This document shows positions 13,627 through 28,856 of a DNA stretch of 64,000 bases, one piece after another. The first letter of the stretch is position 1; every line of letters starts with the position of its first letter. Source of the DNA: Mucor racemosus (lineage: Eukaryota; Mucoromycota; Mucoromycetes; Mucorales; Mucoraceae); NCBI GenBank assembly GCA_027405735.1, contig JAPEHQ010000020.1, positions 248,001-312,000 of the forward strand, in the 5' to 3' direction. The notes under the pieces are model-generated. The model made no database searches. It was given only the letters and a program-made list of their open reading frames with translations, and was not told the origin of the DNA. The position numbers were made by a program, and so were the translations under genes.

Positions 13627-15688
13627 ATGGATTCAACTTTAAAAAATAAATCAACTTTAAATAGACGTTCAAGTATTTCAAACGATAATAACTCTGCCAA
13701 AAAAAAATCATCTCGAGCGTGTGCACCTTGCCGAAAAAGAAAGGTAAGCATACTGTATTTTTTTTTTGTTTTTTCAAAAGCAGTAAAAAATAATTGACCC
13801 AAACAAAAGGTAAAATGCAACGGATTACTGCCATGCGATCGATGCTCGAGAACTGATGCAACATGCGTATATGATAAGCCTCAGCAAAAGAAAGATACAC
13901 CAAAACCTACAGCAGATAATCATGAACCGAGATTAAGGGCCCTGGAAAAATTTCTAAGGCAAATCTCGAATTTACTTGAAATCTCGGACCCTGATCCTCC
14001 CTTGTATTCAAATGCTAATCAAATCAATATACCGTCTGCTGCTGGTAAAGATATAAATTTGTACGAATTAGGAGATAGAAAATAACATTAAATTTCGGTT
14101 TCTATAGCAGCGCATAAATTATCAATTCATATAACAGGTCAAGGATTATATGTACCTGACAATCCACTTCGAACTGATTCAGTAATAGTACGCAATGCTA
14201 ATCAACTACACCTACCAGAACAACCACCGCCACCGCCACCACCACCACCGCAACAGCCTACAGAAACCATAAGAGAAAACTTACTCTCGATTTATTTTCA
14301 ATTTGTGGATCCACTTATACCTATACTACACAGACCATCGTTTTTACAGCAACTTAGAAATAGAAATATCAGTAATTTATTATTAAATGCAATTTATTGT
14401 GTGTCATCGAGATGGGATTTAGCTGTACCTTCTGTAGGGGAGGAACCTAGAGGTTGGGCTTATTATCAAAAAGCGGTACATTTGCTGGATCAGCAAGGAG
14501 AGCCACAATTGTCTACAATTCAAGCTATATTTCTATTGCTAAAATACAACGAACATGTACGCAGACCTGGATTTGCTTGGAGAACACGATATTATTTCCA
14601 AATGATTGTTCGCATGTCAAAAGATTTAGGTCTTTCTCGTAATATAACAACAACAACAAAAGAACTTATTGATATGGAAAGGAGAAAAAGAACATTTTGG
14701 GCAATTTACTGTTACGATGTGATGATGAGGTTTGTGTGAAGATTATATGCAATTTTTTTTTTTACTGGGTAATTTAGCATATTGTATATATTCTTCTAGT
14801 GTTGAAAATGGGACACTGCCGAATTTCAGTAATGTAGATTGTTCCATTGATAGTCCACATGTTTTACCAGATGAAGCACAGGAAGGCGATAAAATCATAC
14901 ATTTCATATTATTAACAAAAATTATGCGCAATCAATCTGATATTATACAATATTTACATACAAAATATCACAAAAAAATGGCATTTCACTGGGATCAAGA
15001 TAAGCAATTCATTAAACTATCCAATGAATTAAGAACGACGATCTCACTCATCACATCCACAACCAAATTTCCACAAAAAGAAACCATGTGCTACACCATT
15101 TGTTTTCTATATTTGGCTTCTTGTTTTGCCACTATTTTACTGTATCGACGTTCAATTGAGCAAAAAAAGTTCTGTTTGGAAGCAGCATTGAATATCAAAT
15201 CAATTACGGAATTGATTTTGGAATGTGATGCATTTGAAGACATGTATTGCTCAATGAGGGGTATCCAACAGATTATACATTTTTTATCTGCTGCTATTAC
15301 AGTATTTAAAGATCAAGAAGCAGCGATACAATATGAAAGCACGCTTCAATTGGCACAAAAACTTGCTTCTATTTCGCCAGCAACAGAAGTCATCGGTAAC
15401 AAAAATAGTAATACATTAAAGCGTAATATTCTTCATTTGCCAAATGAAACCATTGTACAAGATCTTCAAATACCTATACAACAACCGCAGCCTCAACAGT
15501 ATCAACCCATGCCAAGTACTACAGCAAGCAGACCTATGCATCCACAATATCAACACCAATTCATGAACCAACAACAACAACAACAACAAGGATATCCTAT
15601 GAGTTTAGTAGAACAACAATCAGTTATGAATATACCAAATCAACAATCTTTATTAGGATTATTATTATATAATGAAGATGATTTATAA
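13627..15688 (+). CDS. Zn2Cys6 transcription factor with fungal-specific domain
   Basis: Four exons (13627-13743, 13810-14044, 14108-14729, 14800-15688) give 620 residues. The zinc cluster uses C32, C35, C42, C48, C51 and C58 (ACAPCRKRK, then VKC, PCDRC and C), with intron 1 falling exactly after K39 inside the cluster. A polyproline stretch precedes the fungal transcription-factor homology domain, which starts near SIYFQFVDPLIPILHRPSF and includes the DVMMSVENGTLPNF region spliced across intron 3. The C-terminus is Gln-rich with a run of seven Q. It should act as a sequence-specific nuclear regulator; targets cannot be inferred. Its last Leu codon is read on the other strand as the stop codon of the next gene. 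Confidence 0.9.
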
Positions 15689-16340
15689 TTGTTTATTAAA
15701 AGCCTGCATATAAGCATGAATTAAATCTCTTTGTATCTCAATGGGTGTATTCATTTTGTTCATTTTAATTCTGTATTTTGCACGTTTTCTTTTATCTTGT
15801 TGTTGTTCATTTGATTCCTGTTGTTGTCTCTTTTTCTTTTTCTTTTGTTGATCTTGATACACAATTTCATCTAATTTAGATGTTTGTTTGTTTGCATGTT
15901 TACGGTGATGATACACTATTTGCCGTAACTGATTAGACCGATGTATTATTTGATCATATGCTTGAGATTTCTCTAGATTTTTTTGTTGGTGATTGATTTG
16001 ATTTATATCATCGATAATACGTTTATTGCTATTGGTTTCTGTTGGTTCTATAAAAGAAATTACAGAAGAAGAATTTTGATAAAAGAACAATGAAGATGTC
16101 TATAATTATAAGATTATAAGAGTGTATCCAATCATTTGTTTCTTTGGGCATGACGATATTTACGTTGGGTGGAATCTTGGCAGAAATGCTTCTTTTTGGG
16201 TTAGCCAGGTCTTGCTTTTCTTGCCATTGCGTCAATTCTGACCTTGTCCAACCTAATCTTGATATAATATCATTTATTTTATCATTTGCAGTTTCAACTT
16301 TTTTGGATATTAATACAAGTTGATTATGTCGAGTGTCCAT
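15683..16340 (-). CDS. unknown 197-residue basic coiled-coil-like protein
   Basis: I do not recognise this protein. Two exons (16340-16164 and 16099-15683) joined across a 64-nt intron (donor GTAAATAT, acceptor TTATAG) give 197 residues in one frame. Residues 1-59 contain a likely helical stretch (ISKKVETANDKINDIISRLG) and a WTRSELTQWQEKQ segment. The second half is rich in Gln, Lys and His, with a strongly basic stretch (QQKKKKKRQQQ, DKRKRAKYRIK) that could be a nuclear signal. It converges on the preceding transcription factor and the coding ends overlap by 6 bp. Consistent splicing supports a real gene, but there is no homology-based proof. Confidence 0.6.
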
Positions 16341-18159
16341 TTTTGGGCAGATAACAAAGAAGAAGAAGAAGAAAAGAGAGCCTGGAAAATTGTATTTTGA
16401 ATCCTGGGTTTAGATGGCTATTTAATAATGTTATTGGTGGATAGTTTTGATTGAAAACAGAAACGTATAATTTACATCATTTACAGTGATAAACTGAAAT
16501 TGAGGTTTACAGCTGCGTGATAGACATCACAATTATTTTACTACAATTAGAATTTAATGAATGCTCTATATTTTTTGGTTTCTTTGCAAATCAGTTTTAC
16601 ATTTGATTCGTGTATTACAATGGCCAACATGGAAAGGAATTAGAGTAGTCAAGCAGGTGTATCATCAATTCCATTTGCTTCTTATCATAATGTAATCAGA
16701 TACAGTAGTTAAGCGGCACAGGCTTGCTATATTCAATGTACTGACCTTGATTTCACGTGTTATGCGTTTAAAATAATACACATTTCTTTCTCAAGCAGCC
16801 AATCTTTTATTAGTTATGGTATTAATACCATGTAGCGAAACCCAGCATGTAATTTTTAAAGTAAATGAAAATATAAGATCAAACGTGAATTAATAAACAA
16901 CGATGACCAAGAAAAATAATACATACTTTCAAATGAGAGGCAAAAGCTTTTGTTGTTATAGAGATGAAGCATTGTGAATCATACACATTTAATCAGTTAA
17001 AAACGTTTTCATTGCGTGAAATAATAGCTTTTCAAATGCATAGAGTACTAACCAATGATTAATTGTGTATATTTTTCCATATATTGTTGCAGTAAGATTG
17101 CACTAATAGGATGTAAGAAGATACAGATGAAAGATGGGTCAAATGGCCACAAATTTGCATTTGGCGGCGTTTCAATTGTATTTTTGGCTGCTGTCAATTT
17201 CTCGTTCAGGATTGGCAATTTAGATGTTTTTGAAAAAAACTATGGTTTCAAAGGATTTTTTCACCTACTTTTTCAAATTTAATAGAAACAAATTATTAAA
17301 TATAGTCATATTATTTTTAAAAATTGTATTTGATTCTATTTTTTTTTTTAAATTTTTTTTAAATCTTTTTCTAAATTGAACATTTTTTTTCGACTATTAT
17401 CTTAGTAAATTGGTTCATTTTTTGAGTCAAAAACTGAGATTTGTCAAAATTGGGATTTTTCCTTTACTGTCATAAGACAAAATTTCGGTTGAAAAAATAG
17501 ACCCAAAAAGTTGAGTTATGGGTCCAGGAAATATCTCCTGAACAAGATCAATTGTTTAGTATATATCTGTGAATCAGGCATGGCCGATAAATGTAAGAAA
17601 ATACGATTTAAGTTGTGATTTATATGCATTTTAGTGAAATAATCAGACTTAATCGCTAGCTTCTCGAAACAAGAATTGAGCCAATTTTTTTTAACGCTAA
17701 TGCAATGAGAAATTCAAATGTAACAAGTTCTAACAATGTTTCATTATTTCAATAGGTGTTCTTTATAAGTGAGATGTATATTATCAAATACTATTCAAGT
17801 CTATCAAAACGACACACAAATCTCTTTTAGCAATTAGCAAATACGTAAGATTTGTATAAAGTGTAATAGCGCGATGCTATTTCCTGCATATAAGAGTGAC
17901 ACCAAAAGGGCTAGCCAATACAGATAAAATGGAATGCCATGTTGTCATCGGTAAGCAAGCAAACAATCACACAGTACACAACAAAGCAAAAAATAGGGTT
18001 TCAATAGCCGATAAATGACAAATAAGGCCAAGTTAACCTTGTTTTATCTCTCGTCATGTACACATCATTGACCATTGCAAAATCTTATATAAAGGCCATT
18101 GATTTTAACATGAAGTAAATTATTTTTCTCTTTATTATCTAAACAATATAAAACAACAA
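16341..18159. other. intergenic, no gene recognised
   Basis: About 1.8 kb of AT-rich DNA between divergent genes. A 75-codon open frame at 17,055-17,282 has no motif, and T-rich runs occur at 17,330-17,400. Nothing else could be assigned. Confidence 0.4.
18086..18093 (+). promoter_or_regulatory. TATA box of the secreted-protein gene
   Basis: TATATAAA lies 67 bp upstream of the ATG at 18,160 of the lipocalin-like gene, at a plausible distance for a core promoter with a short leader. Confidence 0.5.
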
Positions 18160-19077
18160 ATGAAGTTCATCCTCACTCAAATCTCTGCCGCTTTCTTAGC
18201 TGCCACTGCTGCATCCGCTGCCTATCTTACTCCTAGACAAGAGGCTGCCCCTGATGGTGGTGCTCAGCAACAAAATGACACTGCTGTTCAACAGTACCCT
18301 GAAGGTTTTGATGCTGGTGTTCTTAATGGCACTTGTAAGTAGTAATTGAAGGAATTGCATGAAATGATAGATTCTAATTTTTATCACACAATAGGGTACT
18401 TGACTGGTGTTACTCAAAACATTTGGACCGTTTATGAACTCTTGTCTCAAAGAATGGATTTAGAAGTTAATTGCTTGCAATTTAACGTTAGTAGTTCATC
18501 CAACACTACTTTGGATGTCTTTGCCTCCACTTTCTTGACCAAGAACAGTTCAAATGTTGGTGTCAATGCTTCTGCCGCTGGTGCTTTCATTTTACAAAGC
18601 CCTGATAGTCAAACCAATGTTTCTAACCATGAGTTCTACTGGGATGCTTATGTTTCTCAAATTTTCGTCAATAGACCTCAATGGGAGAACTTTACTTCTA
18701 ATGGTCAAAGTACTACTGATTCTTCCGAAGGTGGAAGCACCGTTATCCCTGGTATTCAGCCCGCTCAAGCTTCTGTGTACACTCAATTGATTGACTCCAA
18801 TGCCCAACCTGGTTCCAATGATTCTACCAATTACGATACCGTTTTCATTTGGGGTTCTCAAGCAAAGACCTTTAATGATAGCACTGTTCAAAAGAGAGCT
18901 GAAGATGTTTATGGTATGATTCTTTCCAAGACTTCCAATGTCGCAGATGATACCTTTAACAGAACCATTACTCTTTTGGACCCCTCTATTACTGCAAACA
19001 ATGTTTCCATTGTAAGATTGAATGACACTTGTACCCTTCAAAACAATGATGGTGATCAACAACAACAACAACAATAA
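18160..19077 (+). CDS. secreted glycoprotein, lipocalin-like
   Basis: Two exons (18160-18334, 18395-19077) give 285 residues. Residues 1-20 (MKFILTQISAAFLAATAASA) form a clear signal peptide, followed by AYLTPRQE, a possible processing site. The mature part opens with the motif GTWYLTGVTQNIWTVYE, which resembles the GxW signature at the start of lipocalin barrels; two later Cys could make the usual disulfide. There are many N-x-S/T sites, so heavy glycosylation is likely. It ends in CTLQNNDGD plus six Gln. Codon choice is much less A/T-biased at third positions than in neighbours and a TATA box is present, suggesting strong expression. Lipocalin assignment is inferred from the motif; ligand unknown. 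Alternatively it is a lineage-specific secreted protein. Confidence 0.72.
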
Positions 19078-22000
19078 TTTCATTCAATAATTTTTACTTT
19101 TTTTCTTTTCTTTTCCACACACATTTTTGTTAAATAACAAACTCATAGCATAGTATATCTATTGCTACATTTTATATAAGCTTATCTACAATATCTAATA
19201 AATATACATATATATTTTTTTCTTCTCTTGAATCCTCATCTAATCATATTCTATTAACTGATGAAAAACCCTTTTTTAGCAGGAAAACTTTAAAAAAATC
19301 AAACACCAATTGCATAAAATGCTAAAAATACAACTTTACAAGAGGGGTCTAGCTTCTTCACATGAATTTAATGGCCATTTTTGCAATCTAAACTAAAAAA
19401 AAAAAAATGATGAAAGAAATTCTCTTTTTCCAAACTATTATACCGTATAACGCCTTGACCTCCAGACTAATCAAAAGTTAATCGAACGGAAGAATAGATC
19501 GCCGATAAAATCCAGGGTTTTCCGAGAAAAAAAAGGTCGTTTCACAATTCCTAATTGTTCAAACAAGTTGGGCAAATTACAAACCTTGGCGAAAATAGAA
19601 CAAGTAATATAAACTCCAGAACCTGATGAAAATGTAGCATTTTATCAGTAATTGCTATAGCAGGGGGGGATACATTGAACCTTTAAACGCAATTCTGTTG
19701 TGTCTTTTTTTTTTTAAAGAATAAAATAGATGAATGTTAAATGATGTATTATTTGTGGTAATGTTTGTAATTCATATTTTGCAATGCCATCATGTACACA
19801 CATTCGAGAGTTAGTGCCATCGACATTCTAAATATGGAAACTGTCGACACAACACCAAGCGAACCTAGTGTCACCAAAAAAACACCCGTTTTACCAAGAT
19901 TGATTGGATGTTTATGCAACAATAAACTTTAATTTGCATACGCAAAATGTAATATCTTTTAATAGCCCTGAACCGAAAGAGTTAGTTTTAATCGAAAAAA
20001 CATCTATACATCTGATTCTAATGCATGGAATGCAACTGAATATAACTAATTCGTCCAAAATTGCGTAATTTGGCCACTTTAATGGCTCGCTTTGGTAGTT
20101 TTCGGCCATTTTTACCGCTCGGAAGCATATCAAGCAGTTGCTTTTTTTCAGTAGATTTGATTTCTGGTACTTTTAGCGATTTTAGAGTCCCTTTATTTTT
20201 CCTTCAAATTTGCCTTACCATACCTCGTCCAAAATCGCAATTTGGACAAATTTCAATTTTTGGACCGAAAAATGAGATTTTTTACTAAGGTATTTACTGA
20301 GAAGAATAGTTGATATTAATTATATGTGTAATATAGCATTTTTTAATTTGAACTTGCAACCAAGTTTTTGTGCGTTTTCTTGGAAAAACCAAAATTGCAT
20401 ATTTGAGAAGATTCAAGAGAATTTTATGCCAAAAATTATACTATAAAAAATGGTAAATTGTAGAACAAAAAATTTCACACAAGTTTAATTATTCTAACTT
20501 TGGCAGCTTCATAGCAAAATATTAAAGTATTAATTCGTTAAAAGGTAATTTTTTTTTGCCAAATTTTTTTTTTTTTAGGGTAGAACGTAGTGGATATACT
20601 TTATTTATTATTATTTAATGTGAAGACTTAATATACATGAAACTCCTACAATAACGTTTCATGTAGCACAACGTAAGCCATATGGGAAGAGGTTGAGAGG
20701 TCTCCACAAGTGGGCCTACTGTAAACAAGGTCGCTATAATGATTATACTATGAAAGATGGGAAAGAAATCGACTAATTAAAGTGCTGCACCAAGAGCCAA
20801 AACGGGCATGCGGAGAACGTCATACGAAAAAGTTGTGGGTTGGTGACATGACACTAAACAGGAAATACAGTACTACATAATATTATCAAACAAACTTGCG
20901 TCCACCAGGATTCGAACTCGAGTCGTGCGCTTGGGAAGTACACTTCTTAACCATTCGGCCCAACCACCAAGGGCTTTTTTTTGCCAAATGTCAAAATTTT
21001 TTTTTTTTTGTAGGGAAATAAACTTCTTTATTTCATTATTTAAAGTCCTATAACTGTACGCCATGGCGAAGTGAGAGATAAGACTGGATATTGGGGTTCG
21101 GGTTCTGTGTTATATGAAGCGTGTTTTAAGTGCAAAGAAAATAAAAACAAGGGATGCGAAATACGACTCTAGAATTTTTAGTACAAGATTTGTTGATACG
21201 AGATATTTGAGAACAAAAGTTCTATGGTGAGGAGCAATTGTGAGCAGGATTACAGTTGAATCAAACGGGGGTTGGATTCTGGGTTTTGGGGAGTGAGGAT
21301 AGGTTTGTGATCAGGGAATCGATGGTAGCTTCGCGGTCAGGGAGAGGGTGGAGGGTAAGGATCTGGGTTCGGCAACAAGGAGGAGCATATAATGTATTTT
21401 CATAGTAAACGGTATCAAGCTAGATAAAAGAGCCTTGAGGATGAGGCAGATGAAACATAAATGGTAAATTCAAATTTGGTTGATATAATAGCTTCGCGCT
21501 AACCAGGCTACCAGGGCACCACTCCTGGAGTATATCACTAAGGCCTATGAGACTTTCCATGGCCCATATATACAACATGGCACCAAAGGAGAAAAAAAAC
21601 CAAAATATAACATAAAACATCCTACGAAAGGACTGATACATGTAGCGTGAGTGTTAGGGGTTCATAGTTCATAGTGTTTTCAACGTGTCATTCCACAGCT
21701 TGGATGAAAGGTTCGGGGGTGACCTTTCTACGATTGTCCAGATCGCACTGAAGAACAGTTCCCTCTATACCATACCACGAGAAGGATAGATGGAAGAAAG
21801 GTGAATGTCAAAATTCAATAAAAATTTGGCAGATGCGATATGGGGGTTAAACTCCGCAAATGAGCCTTTTTTGGTGGTATCTTTTAAGGGTTAAAGAGTT
21901 TTATCTTTGAAAAACCAGTAATCAATATAGTCTCCATAATAATTGAATATTGTAGCTTGAAAGTTTTAGTATCAGTGTACCTTTTTTTTGTCAAGTTTTG

Positions 22001-22228
22001 ATGCCAAAAGCGCTTGTTATATATTGATGTTTTACAATCCTTTTCGACAGAATTAATTTGATAAACGTATCTTTTTTTTTTTTTTTTGGTTTATTATTTG
22101 TAATTCAAAAAGATAAAATGATATTATATTTTTTAAGAGGGGGGGTGTATGTGATAGTTTAATTCCAACATAGAACATAAGAGTATATATACAATAAAAG
22201 GAAATAGATTCTTGAGATGAATGGTATT
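19078..22228. other. 3.1-kb intergenic tract with a tRNA-like remnant
   Basis: No protein gene is supported. Contents seen are AT-rich DNA with poly(T) runs, a tRNA-like sequence at 20,896-20,968 (minus), and a less AT-rich block at about 21,060-21,870 with several G-rich stretches and no convincing reading frame. Similar GCCAAAT...T-run-GTAGGG or AGGG sequences occur on both sides of the tRNA-like piece (about 20,555 and 20,980), so it may be part of a small insertion. Confidence 0.4.
20896..20968 (-). pseudogene. tRNA-like sequence, probably decayed
   Basis: On the minus strand there is a strong internal B-box (GTTCGAATC), a D-loop-like GCCGAATGGTTAAG, and a possible anticodon loop TTCCCAA. 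The T-stem has a mismatch, the D-stem lacks a good partner and the two ends do not pair as an acceptor stem. I read it as a decayed tRNA or tRNA-derived repeat rather than a functional tRNA gene. Confidence 0.4.
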
Positions 22229-25043
<2,815 letters not shown>

Positions 25044-26515
25044 TTTATTTTCGTATAAGATGTTGGATTAAGGAAAGGAAGAACAAATAAAAAGATCGAG
25101 TATGTCTCATTTAAACTATCTAGACTTTTTGATTGACACTGCAAGTGTGTGGGGGGAGGAGGGGGTCTGAGTCATATCAATTTTTTTAAGCCACCAAAAT
25201 GTATAACAAATACGGGAAAACAGACGCATTTAATTAAGCAAAAAAAACTTTTTTTACCATTGAGTAGTTTGTGGAACTTGGGTTTTCAGATGTAACAAAT
25301 GTCAAATACATTTACTTTTTCATTATATATCCCTTTGTTGATTTTTCTTCAAGCATGAAATTTACAAAAGGTAGATGAAACTGAGTTGTAAATTGGTTGA
25401 AATCATTGATGTGGGTCATTTCTCTGCACTCTTTTTCCATTGATTCATGTGGGGGGGGGGGGCAGAAGATGGCCGGATGTCTAATATTTTTTTTAATCAG
25501 CATCAAAATCTCTTTTTTTGGGTGACACTTTCTGTGGCAGTCCGAACAAGATTGATCTCCTTTTTTTCGAAAATTAGTTTCGAGATGGTGGGTCATTTCT
25601 TTTAGTGATTTTCCCCGAGAAAAAAGCTGTCATTCTGCAAGTTGAGCGTATGTTTGTACTTGATTCATAATACATTATCATTCTGTTATGAAAAAGAAGG
25701 CGTAAACTTATGAAACAATTCATACTCGGACAAATACTACTAATTATGCAATGCAATTGATGTTGAGAAAAGATGTAGCAAAAAAAAAAAAAAATGTTTA
25801 CACACAGCCACATGGAAATGAAGTTTTAATTGACATGCGTTCCAAATTCACTCGTATTTTGATTAAACAAAAAATACTTGTAGACATGCAAGACTCTAAA
25901 AAACATGCTTACCGAGTTTCCTGTTGATTACACCTAAACTGAGTCTGTGAAAACTTTTTGATCGCGATACTATATTTTCAAAAAAAAAAATTGGTGTTTC
26001 ATACACATCCACAAAATTTTGGTTGTTATTTCGCGAGAATCCCTATTTCTTATACATGTAACCTCAATAAAAAAAATATCCAGATAGTATAGCAACTGCT
26101 GCTGAATACACAAGTGAAAATTTTGTAAAAATATACCAAAAACTGGCGTTGTAAAAACTTTACTAAAGATATGAGATATTTTCGAGATTTAATTTTGCTT
26201 TGTTTAGTTGTTTTAATTAACATTGAAAATGGCTGTTATTATCAAGAAAATCAATATTTATTTAATAATTAGAGATCTAAGAGTATTCAATACATAAATG
26301 AGAACCGTGAAAGTGAAATAAATTATGCAAAACCAAATGAATTCACACTTGATTATGAACATTTAGACTCCAAAGTGTATTTGAAGGGCGATAACTTGTA
26401 TCACTCTGCTGCTGCCGCCTTTGTTTTTGTTATACTTGTTTTCTAAACTCTCCCATATTCGTTTTACCTTTTTCTTTCCCTTTAGTCTATTTTTCTACCT
26501 TTTCTTAATCATACT
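25044..26515. other. divergent promoter region, ADE5,7 and 2OG-like gene
   Basis: About 1.5 kb between head-to-head genes. It contains a TGAGTCA site near ADE5,7, G-runs at 25,150-25,166 and 25,450-25,462, and a pyrimidine-rich leader just before the ATG at 26,516. No open frame here has recognisable features. Confidence 0.45.
25168..25174. promoter_or_regulatory. TGAGTCA (Gcn4/Bas1-type) site upstream of ADE5,7
   Basis: The palindrome-like TGAGTCA (TGACTCA on the other strand) lies 125 bp 5' of the ADE5,7 start. In yeast, Gcn4 binds TGASTCA and Bas1 binds TGACTC in ADE promoters. Function here is inferred. Confidence 0.4.
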
Positions 26516-28316
26516 ATGACTACAGAAGGCCAAGACAATAATAATTCAATTGTTATTTTATCAGACGATGATGAAGATGATGTAGCGCTCAATGAAAATG
26601 GTAAACGACCTCACTCCAGTAATTATCAGCAAAACGCTAGCGGTAGTGGTGGTCATGGCAACAACAACGTTGATGATGATGGTGACGAAGAATATTATAG
26701 TGATGAAGAAATGGATACTGAAGATGAAGAATATGCAATGTACGAAGAAGAAGAAAACAATAGAAACGCGGTATATTTGAATCGATCTTTACCAGAAGAT
26801 CATGAACCTGTCATCTTAAGTGAACGCGAACAAGTAAATACTTTACAAGAGATCAATGATGTCTTTCAAGAACTTAAAGATAAAGTACTTAAAACTAGTG
26901 CTTCAGAAAGAGATGTTGAAACCAATTATTCTTGTGGAGGTCCATTGAATGAAGAAGCACCCAGTGTTGCTTTAAATATTATTGGCGTTTCTGGTCCTAT
27001 TGCTTTTCCAATGGATGAAAAAGATGCAACAAGGATTTTGGATGCACATCCTACAATTGATAATGAAAAAGGAGATTGTATTGGATTGAATATGGATGTT
27101 GCTCATATTACTATGAGTAAAACATTTGAAGAATACTTGAATGATGTGTTGCTAAATGATGTGGTAGAATATCTTGGTGTTGAAAGATCCGTTGCCGAAA
27201 ATACTAAGCTAGTTGCTAATAAGTTTCATATTCGAACCAATGGTGGTACCTTGGAGTTGCCTGATTCCTTGTAAGCTCTCGTATTCTCATACTATGTTTT
27301 TACTACCCCCCTGTTAATTATATTTTGTACGTTTCTCTTCCTATCTATCTTAGAAACGAAGCTTCTTATGGTGCTGTTGTTTTGGTCTTACCTACTGATT
27401 TCACTGGTGGTGATGTTTTAACCACTTATAACAATGATGATGTTAAATATCAGCCTGAGGAAACTGCGTTTGAAGGGTGTTATTATATGGCTTGGTACAA
27501 TAATGTGAAATCCAAGTTTTATCCTGTTACAGAAGGACATCAAGTTGCTATATCTTTTTCTTTGACGCATGATGGTGCAACGGATAAAGCAACATCTGAA
27601 TATTTGCAAAAACGACGACAAGAGGTAGCTAATGGTGAATTATCTCCATCAGAAATTGAAGAAAGCAAGCCTTACATTGATCGTGCTGTTACCTTTTTCA
27701 AGGACAGTAGAGAACGACCATTCCCCATATTTTACATGTTGGATTATAGATATACTTCCCCCTCGCTTCAAGTAGATAAACTCAAACGACCTGATAAAAT
27801 ACTCGCTAAAACATTGCAAAAAGCTGCAGATGAAGCAGGTTTCTTGATGTATTTGGGATCAGTTGAAAGAGAAGTAGAAGGCAAGGTTTACGAAGAAGGA
27901 AAGCCTCATGATTCCAACAATACAGAAGAAGGTGATGATTGTCCAATTGATGAAGAAGGCATTTATTTGACGCAAAAAGCTATTTACGATGAATATGTTT
28001 TAAGAAAAATATACAATGAACAAGGCAAAAACATCTTGAATATTCCTGTTGGTCTTGATTCAAGCGATCACCCATCAATCATCCAAGGACCAATATGGTA
28101 TTCTCGATGCAAACCTAGTGATGTAGATTACAGTGGAACAGTAGAAGTTGAAGATGTTACTGTAAAATACTACTATTCAGAAAACCAGGTAAATATGCTT
28201 GAATAATGTAAATTACACCTTTTTAACGCTTTTATTTTCAGGCACTCATATTCATGCCAAAGACAAAGTTACCCTCACTTCTTAAAATGTCTAAGGCTTC
28301 CTCCACTGAAGAATAG
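26516..28316 (+). CDS. 2OG-Fe(II) oxygenase-like protein, active site missing
   Basis: Three exons (26516-27270, 27354-28188, 28242-28316) give 554 residues. An acidic, low-complexity N-terminus (about 1-80) is followed by ETNYSCGGPLNEE and then a domain matching fungal prolyl-4-hydroxylase-like 2OG proteins: FPMDEKDATRIL, YGAVVLVLPTDFTGGDVL and KFYPVTEGHQVAISFSL. In active relatives these places read HxDT before the G-x-LV strand, H-E-V before PVTSG, and R after it. Here they read LPDS, KSKF and GHQ, so both iron-binding His and the 2-oxoglutarate Arg appear lost. A pseudoenzyme role (binding or scaffold) is inferred. The long C-terminal half (after residue 330) is unrecognised. It is divergent with ADE5,7. 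Confidence 0.75.
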
Positions 28317-28856
28317 CTTTTTAAGGTTGTAAAAATGTATTCTCCCAGCACCCGTTTTAAGTGAAAAAAGAAAAAATATTATTATAATGAAATTCAAGAT
28401 GTAATTAATCACTCTATTACAATCATTTGAGTATTTGTATACATAAATTATATAAATAAGAATAAAACCCATTAAAAGTACTATGATTATCAAAGGAAAA
28501 GATAATGCCTAAAAAAAAAAGTACTGCAAAATAATGGGAAAACACTCAGATTTTCACAATTTACGAAAAATAACAATGGTAAAAGTAGCTTATAAAGCAT
28601 ATAAACTTGAAACAAAAAATATTAAAGCTAGATGAGCACATGGAAACTGGATATCAAGTTAGTTTCTTTGAATAACTTTATAAATTTTTACATCAGTTAT
28701 TTTGTGAGCCGAGGATCCCGACGAAAAACGAAAAAGGATTTCTCCAGATCATTACTACCATAAAATGGGTCAACTATTCTCCTTTAAATGTTGAACATGC
28801 ATTATTCATAAATGAGTCAATTAAGTGATTCAAGCTAGTTTTACTTTCTTCACAAA
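28317..28856. other. intergenic, no gene seen
   Basis: 540 bp of AT-rich spacer between the 2OG-like gene and a small membrane-protein gene. No motif was recognised. Confidence 0.4.

Noticed and set aside
17055..17282. 75-codon open frame as a gene
   Set aside because: No motif, no splice partners and surrounding low-complexity DNA.
20896..20968. Functional tRNA gene
   Set aside because: A good B-box is present, but the acceptor ends do not pair and the D- and T-stems have mismatches, so I call it tRNA-like only.
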